Positions 34,301-45,789 of a stretch of 64,000 nt of DNA are shown here, piece by piece (the first letter of the stretch is position 1; each line of letters starts with the position of its first letter). Made by a program: the position numbers and the translations under genes. A model generated the notes under the pieces. It searched no databases. It had not been told where the DNA came from and saw only the letters and a list, made by a program, of their open reading frames with translations. This stretch comes from Sthenelais limicola (Eukaryota; Annelida; Polychaeta; Phyllodocida; Sigalionidae), in NCBI GenBank assembly GCA_942159475.1, contig OW804094.1:129690755-129754754 (forward strand), read 5' to 3'.

Positions 34301-37300
34301 TATGTACATGACCCTCTTGTCGACGGTGGTCATTTCAATCTGACGATAAGCACGATGGCTTCAGGCCATCCACCTGTTTCCATAAGTAATTGAGAATAAA
34401 GTTTATAGTTCATGGCTAGTTATGATAAGCCCCACACGTCTGGGTTTGAACGTGTGTGTCCATATTTCTTTGTTGTGTTTCCTAGATGTTACAGTAATTT
34501 TCCAGCATAGAAAGGGGAAATATATAGCTGGATTAAAAATCTGTTGATCTATACACTAACACGCCTCATATCCGATTAGACATTAATATTTCTTACCCTT
34601 CAAGAATCACACTGTTTAAGACAGGCCCCAAAAGGTACATTTCTCGTGTTTAAAATAACTACGGAATTGTTACATTGACATTTTTCCGTTCCTGAAAGTG
34701 TTTAGCTGTTATAAACTGAAAACACGCCTATTTGTTGGCCTTAGTTATGATAGAAGGGGAACCGCATTGAAAAAAGTGTGTTTCAGTAAAATTGCTCATC
34801 CTATAAAGACGATATTGGTTCCAATTTATGACAGAAGTTTTGGAGACAATAACGGATACAAGCTTGACGGATAAAATCCCACCAAAAATGACTGTAAGAA
34901 TATTTTGTTCCTTAAAACGGAATCCACCGAAATAACGATATTTTGGTTTGGGCCAAGACGAATTTCTGTGTAAGCATTTCCGCGAAAGGATTGAGTAGGT
35001 AAAAAATGCACAGAAATAAATATTCTTTGAGTAAACATTTCACCAGAGGCGATTCCATTTGTTTTAGATGCTTCTATCTGCCCATATTAACACAAGAGCT
35101 GGGATGGTCCGATGAGATTAGTCTTTGATTAAACACCAGACCTCCGACTTGAAAGGCTCCTGAGCGCGTTTGTTTGTCCAGAGGATCGTTTCCATCTCCT
35201 GAGAGAACAAATATTGGGAAGAGTTTGGGGAAGAGATAAAAGAACCCTTTCCCCATCTGGTTCACGTCTTTCCCCTAAACCTTAAACCTCACAGTCGAGA
35301 GGGCAAAGGCAGGGAAAGGAGTAACTCCAGATAAAACAGGGCGAAGGGAGAGTGACTCGAAGGAGAGGAGAGGAGGGTATCTCGGGTGGGTAGGGAGATA
35401 ACTGCTCTCTGCGGTCCAGCAAGGAATGTGCAGCAATCAGATGCTTTGACATCAGCAGTCAAACATGGCGTCGTGCGGTGCCAGACGTGGCATGCCCTCT
35501 CTCCTTCAGCACGCACCTGAGGCAACAGCATGGCCCTGATGCTTCCCAGATATACAAAACCTCTCCCGAGCAACTCAAAATTACTCCTTGAGCTTTATCG
35601 TTAACACTTTGATTAGCAGAATCGTCCGATGTGTGACTTATATGATCATCTTTTATTATTTATTTATATCATAACTTGTATTCTTGCTCTGCCGATAAAA
35701 AAAACTATGCTGGGGTTAATATAAATGTAAATATATGGTATCAGGATGACAAGATTACGTTTTGAAGTAATCAAAGTCAAAACAACTGCCAACGCTCAAG
35801 AACAATTTTGTTGAAAGGTTATGCCTATTTATTCAACTGATGTAAAACATGAAATGGTTTTAAAAGATAATTTAAGAAAACGCTGTTTTTCTCCAGGGCA
35901 ATACTGGGCACACACCATGGAGTCCAAACTATTGGTTTTAGAAAGCCCTTCACTCCTCAACAAGCGAATCATCTTTTTAGTTGCTCGTGAATCACTTTAA
36001 GAAAAGTGTATTGGATTGGTTCTAATTGAAATCATACAGAACAAGTTGTTTTTGCTCCAGGAACCTGTTGATTGAACATATCGACAGTGTTGACAAACAA
36101 AGCCGACATGAATCCGCATCTCCTTCTCCGGGCTTCTGTCCGATTTCTCCTCTTATTTGGATCCAGTTAAGCTGTGACTCTGCCTGAAAGTATGTAAGGA
36201 ATCTTATTGTTTCTTATCCAAATCTGTCCAGCTAGGATGTATCACATACCTCCCCAAGAGTTGCTTTTCAAACAGGGTCTCAATTTCTGTTGTTTTTTCA
36301 ACTGACCCGTGTATCTTAATGTTTACCATCAGGTATCAAAACCGAGGTACATCTTCATAATACGCTGAGGTTGTGGAGGACTGCTGTGGTAAATTCTCTA
36401 CCCATTCTTCATCTCAAATAACTTGGAGTTTTATCAAAAGTAAACATTTGAATTGATATAGTTTTGCTGCCTATTGGCTGTCTTTCACTGACCTTGACCG
36501 ATTTGTTCTTGGCTGTTGTATTTGATCTGATGCTTACTTTACAACTGTAGTTTCAAACAGAGCATCGTGGATTGTGTTTTTTGCATTAGTGTTTTGCCAT
36601 TTTTAGTTTCAGCCAGGAAGACACGTAAAGTTGGTTACACAGTCAGTGAATGTAACGTTTGACTTCCGCCTTCCACACATGTATATCCGACTAAGTTTTC
36701 ACACACACTGGCGGTTTCTTGACATGTGAGTGAAATCTCTTGACATTTCAACTATACAATCCAATTGTCTTTTGTGCTCCAAAAGGAACAACCACCTCCT
36801 ATTCTACCACAAAGGCAAGAGCTAATGGCTGTATCGTGACTGTAGTGAAATAGCAGAGTGATCCAATTTCATTGCCACAATTTATACATATTTTTTATCA
36901 TTCGCATGAACAGTCACAGTATGTAAAGTATTCCACACGAAATGATTTCTTTGTTCTCTTTTTCAGTTTTGATATATTTTTATTAGCGATTTAATTCATC
37001 AGAACTTTTACGGTTTAACTCCTATGTATACGCATTCCAGACTTTATACTTGTATGAGTTATTATTTGTATGAGTAAATATGGAACTTAAATTAGTTAAT
37101 AAACTGTTCATTCTGCACATTAGAGAAAGTGAATGAAGGTGGTGCTAAACTGTATTCTTTACCACCGATTATACAAATGGGCTACAAATGAAAACCTGTA
37201 CACAACATGTGATATAGCCTAAATAAACGTATAATTAAACATACACACAAATAAACAAAACAATGTAAACACCAAACATAAAAATATTAAATGTGTGTAG

Positions 37301-37500
37301 AAAATAAGAAAATCCCCGAGAAATAACTATGAAAAATGATTAAAAAATGAACCAAACAACCAGCTTATCATTGTATACACCAATAAGGCAGGATATGTTG
37401 AATTTAAAAAAATAAATAAAAAAAAATATTAAGGGATAGGCTTTTTAGTTGATACCCATTGCTTGGAGAAAAGGAGACCCCACATTAAAGGTTGCAACCT
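31380..37500. other. Gene-poor stretch
   Basis: No protein family or RNA gene was recognised. Open frames of 60-105 codons have no domain or splice context. A purine-rich patch lies at about 35295-35395, giving a leucine/serine-rich minus frame (35289-35573) that is not called. A 20-bp direct repeat at 32.7 kb is listed separately. Confidence 0.4.
32721..32775. repeat. Short direct repeat of 20 bp
   Basis: TGGCTAAAACAATTTTAAGT occurs at 32721 and again at 32756, 35 bases apart. Confidence 0.8.
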
Positions 37501-37507
37501 CCTGGGC

Positions 37508-37577
37508 GAATTACAGAGGTACTTGCCAGAAATTCAATTAGAATTACAGGGGTACCAAAACTGAATTACAGAGGTAC
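37508..37577. repeat. Three spaced copies of GAATTACAGAGGTAC
   Basis: The 15-mer occurs at 37508, 37541 (one mismatch) and 37563. Spacings of 33 and 22 bases suggest a decayed 11-base-multiple repeat. A looser echo (GAATTACGGAGACA) lies near 37777. Confidence 0.7.
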
Positions 37578-38438
37578 TATACCGATTTTGTTCATGCACA
37601 GATCATGAAGCAGAAATAGGTTTTCTGCCCTAATAATACATACCAAACTATTGCTAAACAACATTGCAAGAGATCTGCCGATTCAGATTTTATATTAAAT
37701 AATTCATTTAATTATAATTGGAAGAGAACACAGAGGAGCTGAACTCACCTTCTGCCATCTTGTATCCACGTAATTCGAATTACGGAGACAGGCGTCGGTA
37801 CAGTGATAACTATCAGAGGTCAGTGCAGGTAACAGTAAAGACAAGGTACAATGAAGAGGGGAGTGCCGGTATCTTAATTAAAGTATGATCAACCTAAGTA
37901 ATGATTACATTGTTTGAATTGTTGCGTACTAATAAAGGAAACGAGGGCAATTCTCGATCAGCCTATGCTCACAGCGTTTCAGATCAGAAAAGAATGGTAT
38001 GTCAGGATTGGATGCCAACTGTGCTAATTAATACCTTTCCTGGACGGTCGGCACCCTCCGCTTCTTCCTTGGAAGAAGTCAGAATGACTCTATTTACAAT
38101 TTCGAACGGTGCACAGACTACTAGTGTCCAACGAATTTCCTCTTACTCCATGTGGTTACTTCTCTGCCTGCATTCAATAATTTCCCCGCTGAGAATGTCT
38201 ATTGACGCATGGAATACTTAGTTTAGGTTGTTGCCTACAGCCTAGCGTACTTAGATTGTCGATTCAGGTACTCACAATCCCACAATTGGTTTTCGTTTCA
38301 ACCTCCACACTCAACCAACACAGCTACATCCACGCCATTATCGCGTTGACCATTCCGATCCCTTGTTCCGTTCCGTACGAGCCGGAAGTCACGTTCACTC
38401 TAATCAACGTAACCGGCAAATGGGATTCGAAATGGATA

Positions 38439-38467
38439 GCGCTGTTTATTGACTGAATAAACAGCGC
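38439..38467. repeat. Perfect 12-bp stem-loop containing AATAAA
   Basis: The arms GCGCTGTTTATT and AATAAACAGCGC are perfect complements around the loop GACTG. The right arm contains AATAAA on the plus strand and, by symmetry, the left arm gives AATAAA on the minus strand. It is unlike the consensus histone 3' stem-loop. Confidence 0.8.
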
Positions 38468-38605
38468 CGAGGCCCGGGTGGGACGTGGGGTGATGCGACG
38501 GGTGGGTGGAGGGTAATTCGTCGGAAATTTAAAATAAAAACAATCTAAAAGCGTTGAAATATAACCCATTTACTTCCTACAAATAAATACCTTGTGCGGA
38601 TACTT

Positions 38606-38672
38606 TCTGGACTGACATTTTGCGGTTTGGAGCGAGAGGCTTTCCCTCAGTTTGGAGGGCTCTATCAACTAT
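38606..38672 (+). mobile_element. MITE-A family, 3'-end fragment
   Basis: Only the right part of the family consensus is present: GACATTTTGCGGTTTGGAG, then CGAGAGGCTTTCCCTCAG, then TTTGGAGGGCTCTATCAAC. The left end is missing. Confidence 0.65.
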
Positions 38673-41370
38673 GTATGTTAACTAAATCAACTTTATCAAG
38701 TCAATGTATGAATTTTGCCTACCCTCAATGAAATTGATTAAACAATACATGGTAATGTTATGCGTGATATTGTTATCATTTTTGTAGTGACATCGAAAGC
38801 TAGTAACGTTCTTTCTTGTCAAAACAAGTAATATTTTATTATTCTACAATATATTCGAGTAGCTAAGGCTTCTACCCCTGAGAAGAGTTCTTGGTCCGAG
38901 TCCAAGTTGAGGTTTGAGTTGGTGAAAGGAGGGGTCTCTTTGGCGCCCGCTGATTGGCCAACTTGAAAATAGAGAAATTGCAATAGTTACGTGTTTACAC
39001 ACACTTGACAGCATACGTGTACTGGGGATACAGTAACCACAAGCCACATAAGAGTATAGCGTAAGGTTTCCAGAATGAGTCATTCACCTTGAGTTGAAGT
39101 GATGAATGCATTTGTCCCAAAATAGAATTAAATAAAGATAAAAAAAAACTTTTCCTTTTCGGAATATTCGATTTTCACTATATATTGTTGAATAGGTTAA
39201 GTTACCTTTAATTTTAATTAGAAAAAACAGACATTTCGTCTGCTAAATGTATTCAGTTATTTCTCTTAAATCTGAAATATTCAAAACTATAGATCTATGT
39301 AGCTTCAAATGTTTAAGCGTATATAATTACTTTGTGATTTCAGCTTTGAGATTATAAATTCACAAAACAAAATATGGATAATATCCATTGGAGTTCGGTG
39401 CACAATTTACCAGTAGTCTCCAATACATATGAAACGTGTTTTGTGAATGGGTGAGGTGGGGTCTAGGGAGGTCACAACAAGCGGAAGTGAGAGGCGATAG
39501 CATTCAATGGATCCGTATGTCTTCCGGTCTCAGAGAGAGTGAGTGATCGTAGGTGGTTGATTTAGAGCAGGGACGCCATGGCTATTACCTGCGAGCTATT
39601 GGCTGATGTCGGATGGTTTAGTATACATGGTGTGTAAGCTGGATTATTCCCTGCCAAGCGCATACTTAGCTTATGTCAGCCCTATAAAAATCACGATACT
39701 TGCATAGACATATTTTGTCTGTCGTATACATGTATTCCTGAAATTTGAAACCCGAATAGTCCATGTGATTTGAATTCGATGATATACTATTTAGTTTGGA
39801 TCAACTCCTTTCGACCACGTCGAGTATTATGTCCCATTTAGATCATGGTTTCTTGGTTTGTTTTTTAAAAAAAGGTAGTACAATGTGTAAGATACTCAGA
39901 TTTTGCTGTGTTTGAAAAGGTGTATATTTAATCGAGTCTATAGATGTAACAATATAATATAAGAAGTAATTTTCTGAGTAGTCCCACGTCAAAAGAATAA
40001 TGTGGTAGAAAATAATAACATACTGTAATCTCATTTAGTGGTCAAATCCCATAGATTGATATAATTAAGATATCGATTATTCACTTGTTTAAGGTATAAA
40101 GGTTGAAGGTAACACAACTATTGCGATTTCTTTTCAAGTGGCATTATTGATTAAATATAATACAATTTAATGCTTCAGATCGATGGTATATTGATTGATA
40201 TGTAAAGGTGAATTCTTAATTATAATAATATCATAATATTTCATTTGTTACATATATAAGTTTGATAAAAAGGTTTAAGGAGATGTCCTCCTAGGCCATA
40301 CCTAGAAACATATATTATTCATAGCGAATTCTTACTAGGATAATTCACATATTTATTTCTTCTTCATGCTTTGCCTCGACAAAAAGTTCATTCCATGTTT
40401 TATGATGAATATCTATTTTGATAAAATGATAAAACGATAAAATGATTGACCATTTACAAAATCAAAAAATATATTGAAGGGAACATGTCAAAAGTGACTT
40501 CAATGACCAACCGTTGTGTTCAAAGGTGAATCGGAGATGAAGCCATCGAAAACCATTACATCTTGAGCCTGATATAGTCACCGTTTCGTTTAGCAACAGC
40601 AGGAGTCCTCCTGGGTTTCAGTTACAGTTGATCTTCATACTTTTTTATCAGTGAACAAACAGACATGTTAGATGGGTTGCTCTTGCCTTGAAAATACCAG
40701 GAAACCGGGTTCAAGGGTCATGTCTAGCAACATGCAGGGTGACAAACGATGGGCACGTGCACGGTTCCCCAGATGGGAGACAAACCGAGATCACTACAAA
40801 ATTGCCCGATTTAATTCTTAAAGGCTATAGTGCATTTCTTATCGACCCCGGCATTTCTAACATGATGAATTTTCTAATCCATCTCCTGTCTCGCCTCCTT
40901 TATTGGTTCCACTTGTACGAAATTGCCCAGTAGCATCTTTGGCATAGCTGCGGAGTAATGTCGTTTCTGATGTGCTTGATATCAATCGCATATCACCAAT
41001 TTTGATCACATATGAATGCTATTGGGGACATGGTAGGAGATATCGGCAACCACCGCGTACTACCAATATGTAGAATCTCAGGTATGTTTTCAGCTTTTGA
41101 AGATGGCTTGGTGAACAACCGCAGGGGAGAGGTCCAGAAATATTTTTAACATTTTCCAAGCAAGCATGACTCTTTATATTGCATGAGAATTATGTGATAG
41201 TTCGGTATTGTATAGCCTATCCATCCTCGTGTGCTGAAACATATATTAGCCTATTTTTTTCTCTGGTCACACGACCTTCACCTCAAGTATGTATCTTATT
41301 AATTCGGGCATATATCACGCATGAGGGCTCGTTGCAACCGTAATAGGGAGCAGATATAAATCAATTAGTA
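38673..41370. other. Gene-poor stretch
   Basis: Nothing firm was found. A short GATAAAAT/GATAAAAC simple repeat lies near 40418-40445. Confidence 0.4.
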
Positions 41371-41375
41371 ACGGA

Positions 41376-41640
41376 ATGTTTCCCGACACCCTATCCAGGC
41401 ACTGGACCGCCGAATCAACAATTGAAAGGGATGCCCCACGAGGATATACTGGTTCGGGTTCTGATCTCTCCACTGGGGGGGTCACACACGCCAAAAATTC
41501 TGCATGGGCGCGGGGTATCAGAGCGCCGCCCGTGACCCCCGACCCGAGCACGTGCTCTTTAAAAAGCTGCCCCCGCCCACTGTCCACTCCGTTCAGCCGC
41601 CAGGAGGACTCTGTGACAAGGCTTTGACATGTAGCGACAG
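41376..41640 (+). promoter_or_regulatory. GC-rich, CpG-containing promoter-like patch
   Basis: About 260 bases with clearly higher GC and CpG content than the surroundings. It includes a perfect 12-base palindrome GAGCACGTGCTC (41546-41557) with a CACGTG E-box, followed at once by a TATA-like TTTAAAAAG (41558-41566), a GC box (CCCCGCCC) and an initiator-like TTCAGCC near 41594. The arrangement points to transcription to the right. Frames on both strands through the patch (41315-41650) are taken as by-products of its composition. Confidence 0.4.
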
Positions 41641-41688
41641 GATAAAGCATCCATCATTTCTCTTATCTCTGTAAGCACAGCTGGCCAT

Positions 41689-41916
41689 ATGCTTTGGCGA
41701 CAGGTCTACGAGGAATTCAAACTAATTCTGAAATATAAAGTTACCGAAAAAATACAAGCATGTATACCCAGTGAAGCGAAAATGGAAAGCTGGAAACACG
41801 GTTGCATGATGGACGATCCAATCATGATCCTGCTTTTGGCAATTGTCGGAATGATTATTCATTTTATATTAGTTATAAAGAGGGCAATCCAAATGAGATT
41901 TGCTAATGAAAAATGA
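41689..41916 (+). CDS. Possible 75-residue single-pass membrane micropeptide
   Basis: ATG at 41689, stop TGA at 41914-41916, about 95 bases downstream of the predicted start site of the GC-rich patch. The N-terminal 40 residues are polar and basic. A hydrophobic segment at about residues 45-63 (IMILLLAIVGMIIHFILVI) is bounded by DDP before and KR after, as in a transmembrane helix. An ATG directly followed by TAG sits upstream at about 41629. No family was recognised, no close poly(A) signal was seen, and AT-rich chance frames are often hydrophobic. Confidence 0.22.
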   Translation: MLWRQVYEEFKLILKYKVTEKIQACIPSEAKMESWKHGCMMDDPIMILLLAIVGMIIHFILVIKRAIQMRFANEK

Positions 41917-43149
41917 CCCGATGTGAACTTGACCTAACTTGGTGATCCCATGCAATAGCCTACCTTATCACAGTGAAGTCGTTCGGGCTTTGTCTAGTAT
42001 AGTTCTCTTTCACCACACTAGATGGCAGCATAGTTTAAACAGGTAGGAGAAAGTACTCAGTGATCCGACAGCTGATGACGAGGTAAATTCCCAAGTGGTG
42101 TAAGTTTAGATCCAGGGCGATATTGATCATGGAAATCCGGCCGAGAGTGCACCCAATTTAAAAACGTATAATTGTTTCCTAAATATGGCACGGTACACGC
42201 AAATGCTGTGAACAAGTATCGAGTTTATAATTCTGTCGGGGTGTTAAAAGGAATTGAATCCACACGTTAAATTACTCCCCTCTCTTTTTGTGTTTTAATG
42301 CTAGTGTTTGTTCTTTGCTATTACGATGGCCCATTGGTGTTCCATAGGCAATACAAAATGATTTCCTAAGATATCCAGTCAATTCGTAGATATTGTCGAT
42401 TGGTAAATAGATATACATTATTTCATTAATGAGCCAATTCTGACATGACATTGTTACCTTTGTTGTATAGGCAGCTTCGGGTTTTTTGCTGGATGGTTCT
42501 TATGAGACTGATATTGATAGGTCGAGAGATACCATAAATATGATAAATACATCTCTTGGCATAGGTGCTTATATGCTTGGAGTAAAAGAGGTCATTTACT
42601 CTAAGTTATATGAATGGTATATGGTAATTTAAAACATTCCGGCACAATCATAAAACTCCCTTGGGTTATCCCCATTACCTATGGTTATGCACTCTATATA
42701 TACCTCACAGGTGCTCATATCCATTGTCCCAAATCAGAAATCTGATAAGCACTTTATTTTGAAGGAGTTTGCTTATATTAAGATTGTGACGAGAGCAGAC
42801 AATGATTTTCTGCCATCTTTTTGTATATATTTTGTCAACAGATCAGTTGCAAGTCATGATGACAATTCGCAAGGGTAGCGTCTTTTCTCGTGCCTTTATT
42901 CTTGTCTAAATAGATGACATGGTGCACGTCCGGGTTGTGTGTATTGAATTCCAACGCAAATTGGAATGCCTGGTTCATGTATGAAGAAGTGCCCGTAGTC
43001 TACTTTATAATACATACATTCTAAGTTTCACTTCCCTGTCCATACTATTAATAGCATTGTAAGGTGGATCTGACTTTGAAATCGTAGCAGGCTCTTATAT
43101 ATATGTTGTCTTTGGTATGATAAATATGGAATTAAGCTTCACGTACTGC

Positions 43150-43600
43150 GTTTAGCTCATATCATTCCATTTGAAACCTTTTTTTAAAAAATCCATTTGA
43201 AACTTATTTTATTTTACCACGCCTTCATATTTGGATGGAAACTAAATGACCTTCACATGACATGCAATGCATAGTAAAACAGCATCATTTGAAATGTTGC
43301 TTCTTTTATTGCATGTAACACATTGATAACTTCAATCCTGATATTTTGAAAATGGCATGTGGTGCATAGTGATAAAAATTATACATCAAGATCATTAATT
43401 GAAAATTGAGCGGATATTTTTTGACATACCTGCCTTAATCTCTTCAGCCTTATTCATTTGAAACCTTCCTAAAAAACGTTACTTCACGAACATTATTAAT
43501 TGAGAGACGAGCAGATATATATGTCGACATTCCTGCCTCCATTTCTTGGCCTAATTTATTTCAGACGTTCCTCAAAAACAACCATAGATTTATCACGTAA
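43150..43600. repeat. Diverged tandem repeat, about 100-bp period
   Basis: Units share CATTTGAAACCTT (43170, 43195, 43456), ATTAATTGA.A..GAGC.GAT (about 43395 and 43497), ACAT.CCTGCCT and CTAAAAAACGTT-like ends. GCATAGT.AAAA also recurs at about 43268 and 43364. Identity is low, so this is an old duplication. Confidence 0.5.
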
Positions 43601-45590
43601 AATACCTCCGTGCAAAACTGACATTTCCTTTAGGTAGAAAGAAATTCAACCTCCACATCCAAATAGCAATTTTCCCTGACTTTCAACACAGCAAAGCAAC
43701 AATGTAACCATTGTCGGTATGTCAAGCGAAAACGGTAAGATCCAACAAAAGAAGGGGAACTAGACAAACACAGAGGAGATTATAACTATCACGTAGCTCT
43801 GCAATAGAGAAGTGTCGGGTTGAATGGACATAATATGATCGGTGAGGTGAAGACAATATGTCAGAAGTATAAAAGCTCCATCTTTGCAGCGGGGATTGGC
43901 GGGGTGAGTTATTCTATTGTAAGAACGACCATTCCCATTACTGCCATCGATCATTCCCCTCAACCATAGCTGCGAAGGGCAGAAGAATCAGGTCTGAAAA
44001 GTGCGGGGACAAATTAATGGCACGTATAATAGAAGAAGGGGGTCCCATTTCCAGCCATTAGTATAGGCACACTGAATGATATTTGTGGTGGAGTCTAAGA
44101 AAGGGGGAATTGTTGCAGTGCATTGGAATTGTTGTTGTAGTAGTGGCAAACATCTACCGGCGTGGTGATCTCTGATGCATGATTTTGCACACATACAAAA
44201 TAATGAAAATGTAAGATCTATTCCGGATTTTACTATAGACTTATATTAGGTACAACTACAAGTGAACGAACAGATGGTATATTCATAGAGGAAGAGAGAC
44301 TCAGGTTGAAAGCAGAACCCTAGTTTGCATGGTTTCGGCCATTTAGGCCAAAGTAATTATTTTGGGTACAAGTAATGGGAAGGCTGAACACAATGCAGAC
44401 ATTTCTGCAATAGATAGGACGATCCTTGTCCCCTTGATTGGGAGTGCATTATATATATATACGCTTCCAGATTTCTCGAGAAAATGACGAAAGTCATGCA
44501 CCCGACAAAGACATAACTTACCTTATCAAAGAGCTCATGCATTATTAAAAGTTAGGAGTGTTTTCCACAAAAATATCAATATAAGAAACATGGCGCCTAT
44601 AAATTGTGTGCGAATGATTGATAACAAACCTACACATACGAGATTGACGCGTATTGAATTTCAACAATGATTGTTGTGACCTGCATGTACTCAAAGGTCT
44701 AAGTGTGAGGGTGTTTCTTTTATTCATAGACCAATGTCCTGTTAACCCGACAAGGTCTCGTCTGGAAACCAGACGATTCCGACTTATTGAATTAATGAAT
44801 TTTTTTTATCTCCCCAAACAGAAGGTCGTCTTTCTAATTTGCATACGGTGGTGGGTGATTAAGAGGGCCGTTTATTGCTTTGGCATTGGCGAATCTGTTT
44901 TATATCCGCCGCGGCTACCGAGGCCCTGTTGTCCCATAATGTCAACACGGAGGTCAATTGCGCCCACACAGAACAGAGTCCAGCAAGTTCTAGCCGGACA
45001 ATGTAACGTCCCTTTGTTACCACCTTGATAAATTCCAATCATTTATGAAGACCCTGACCTTTTAATGACCTTTCGAACCTGTGGAGATTAGGTGGGGTTG
45101 GAGACATTAGTTCACTGGCCGGTGGTCAGTTTAGGGTGCGTGTGGGCGCGGGGACAGGTGGGCGTGTTGGTATAGGTCAAGCTGATGACCGGCTCTGCAA
45201 AGGACATCACTTGCATCCACAAGTTCCCCGCCAGCGATCAAGCAACTGCCGTTTCACAGCTCCGTAAACTCAATCAGCATTGTCAACCGAAAGGGGAAGT
45301 CCCTCCAGTCTATATTTGATCCTTAAACACCTTTCTAATTAAAGCAATCTAACCGGGCATCCCTTGTCTTGAATGAAAGGCGAGACTCGCTTGCGTTTGA
45401 GATGTTTGCCTCCGGAAAGACCATTTACCTTGGTGAATGGAACATGATCGTGCCCTCTCCTACCCACGCTAGTCAGGGATCGTTTGAACTGTAAAAATAC
45501 TTTCACGTGCGGCTCGCGCCTCGGTCGGTGAATAGCAGAGCTCAATGCATGCAATTAAGCCCTAAAGTGTGTGCCTCCTCCTCCTCTCCA
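43601..45590. other. Gene-poor stretch
   Basis: Mixed AT-rich and GC-richer patches (about 44880-45010 and 45090-45260). The 124-codon frame at 44654-45028 and others show no domain. Nothing is called. Confidence 0.4.
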
Positions 45591-45591
45591 G

Positions 45592-45789
45592 CCGGGACCC
45601 TTCGCGATTTATTACAACCCCTATAATGGAATATGTCTTTTTAATGTAACAGGAGAACCCCCAGAGAGTGAACAGATGAGGTGTTTTTGTGATGGACCAC
45701 CCGTGATATACAGCGGAGAAAATGTCTGGTTCCACACTCATGTCTACTTAATTAGGCAGAATGACAAGTTGATTAAAAGGCTGAGTTGA
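45592..45789 (+). CDS. Possible terminal coding exon, unrecognised protein
   Basis: A strong polypyrimidine tract and acceptor (cctcctcctcctctccag) ends at 45591. The frame is then open for 65 codons to TGA at 45787-45789, starting PGPFAIYYNPYNGICLFNVT. It contains an NVT glycosylation motif, three cysteines (ICL, MRCFC) and a polar C-terminal tail. The composition looks like an extracellular or luminal domain, but no family was recognised and no upstream exon was found. An AATAAA lies 750 bases downstream (about 46546). A chance frame remains possible. Confidence 0.25.
   Translation, partial: PGPFAIYYNPYNGICLFNVTGEPPESEQMRCFCDGPPVIYSGENVWFHTHVYLIRQNDKLIKRLS

Noticed and set aside
35289..35573. 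Leucine/serine-rich minus-strand frame with a hydrophobic tail
   Set aside because: The hydrophobic end comes from a purine-rich repeat tract read on the complementary strand.
38438..38467. Histone-type 3' stem-loop
   Set aside because: Stem and loop sequences do not match the histone consensus, and no histone coding region is nearby.
38870..38930. tRNA-like stretch (ggtccgagtccaag with upstream stem-like bases)
   Set aside because: Acceptor and anticodon stems do not pair; not a tRNA.
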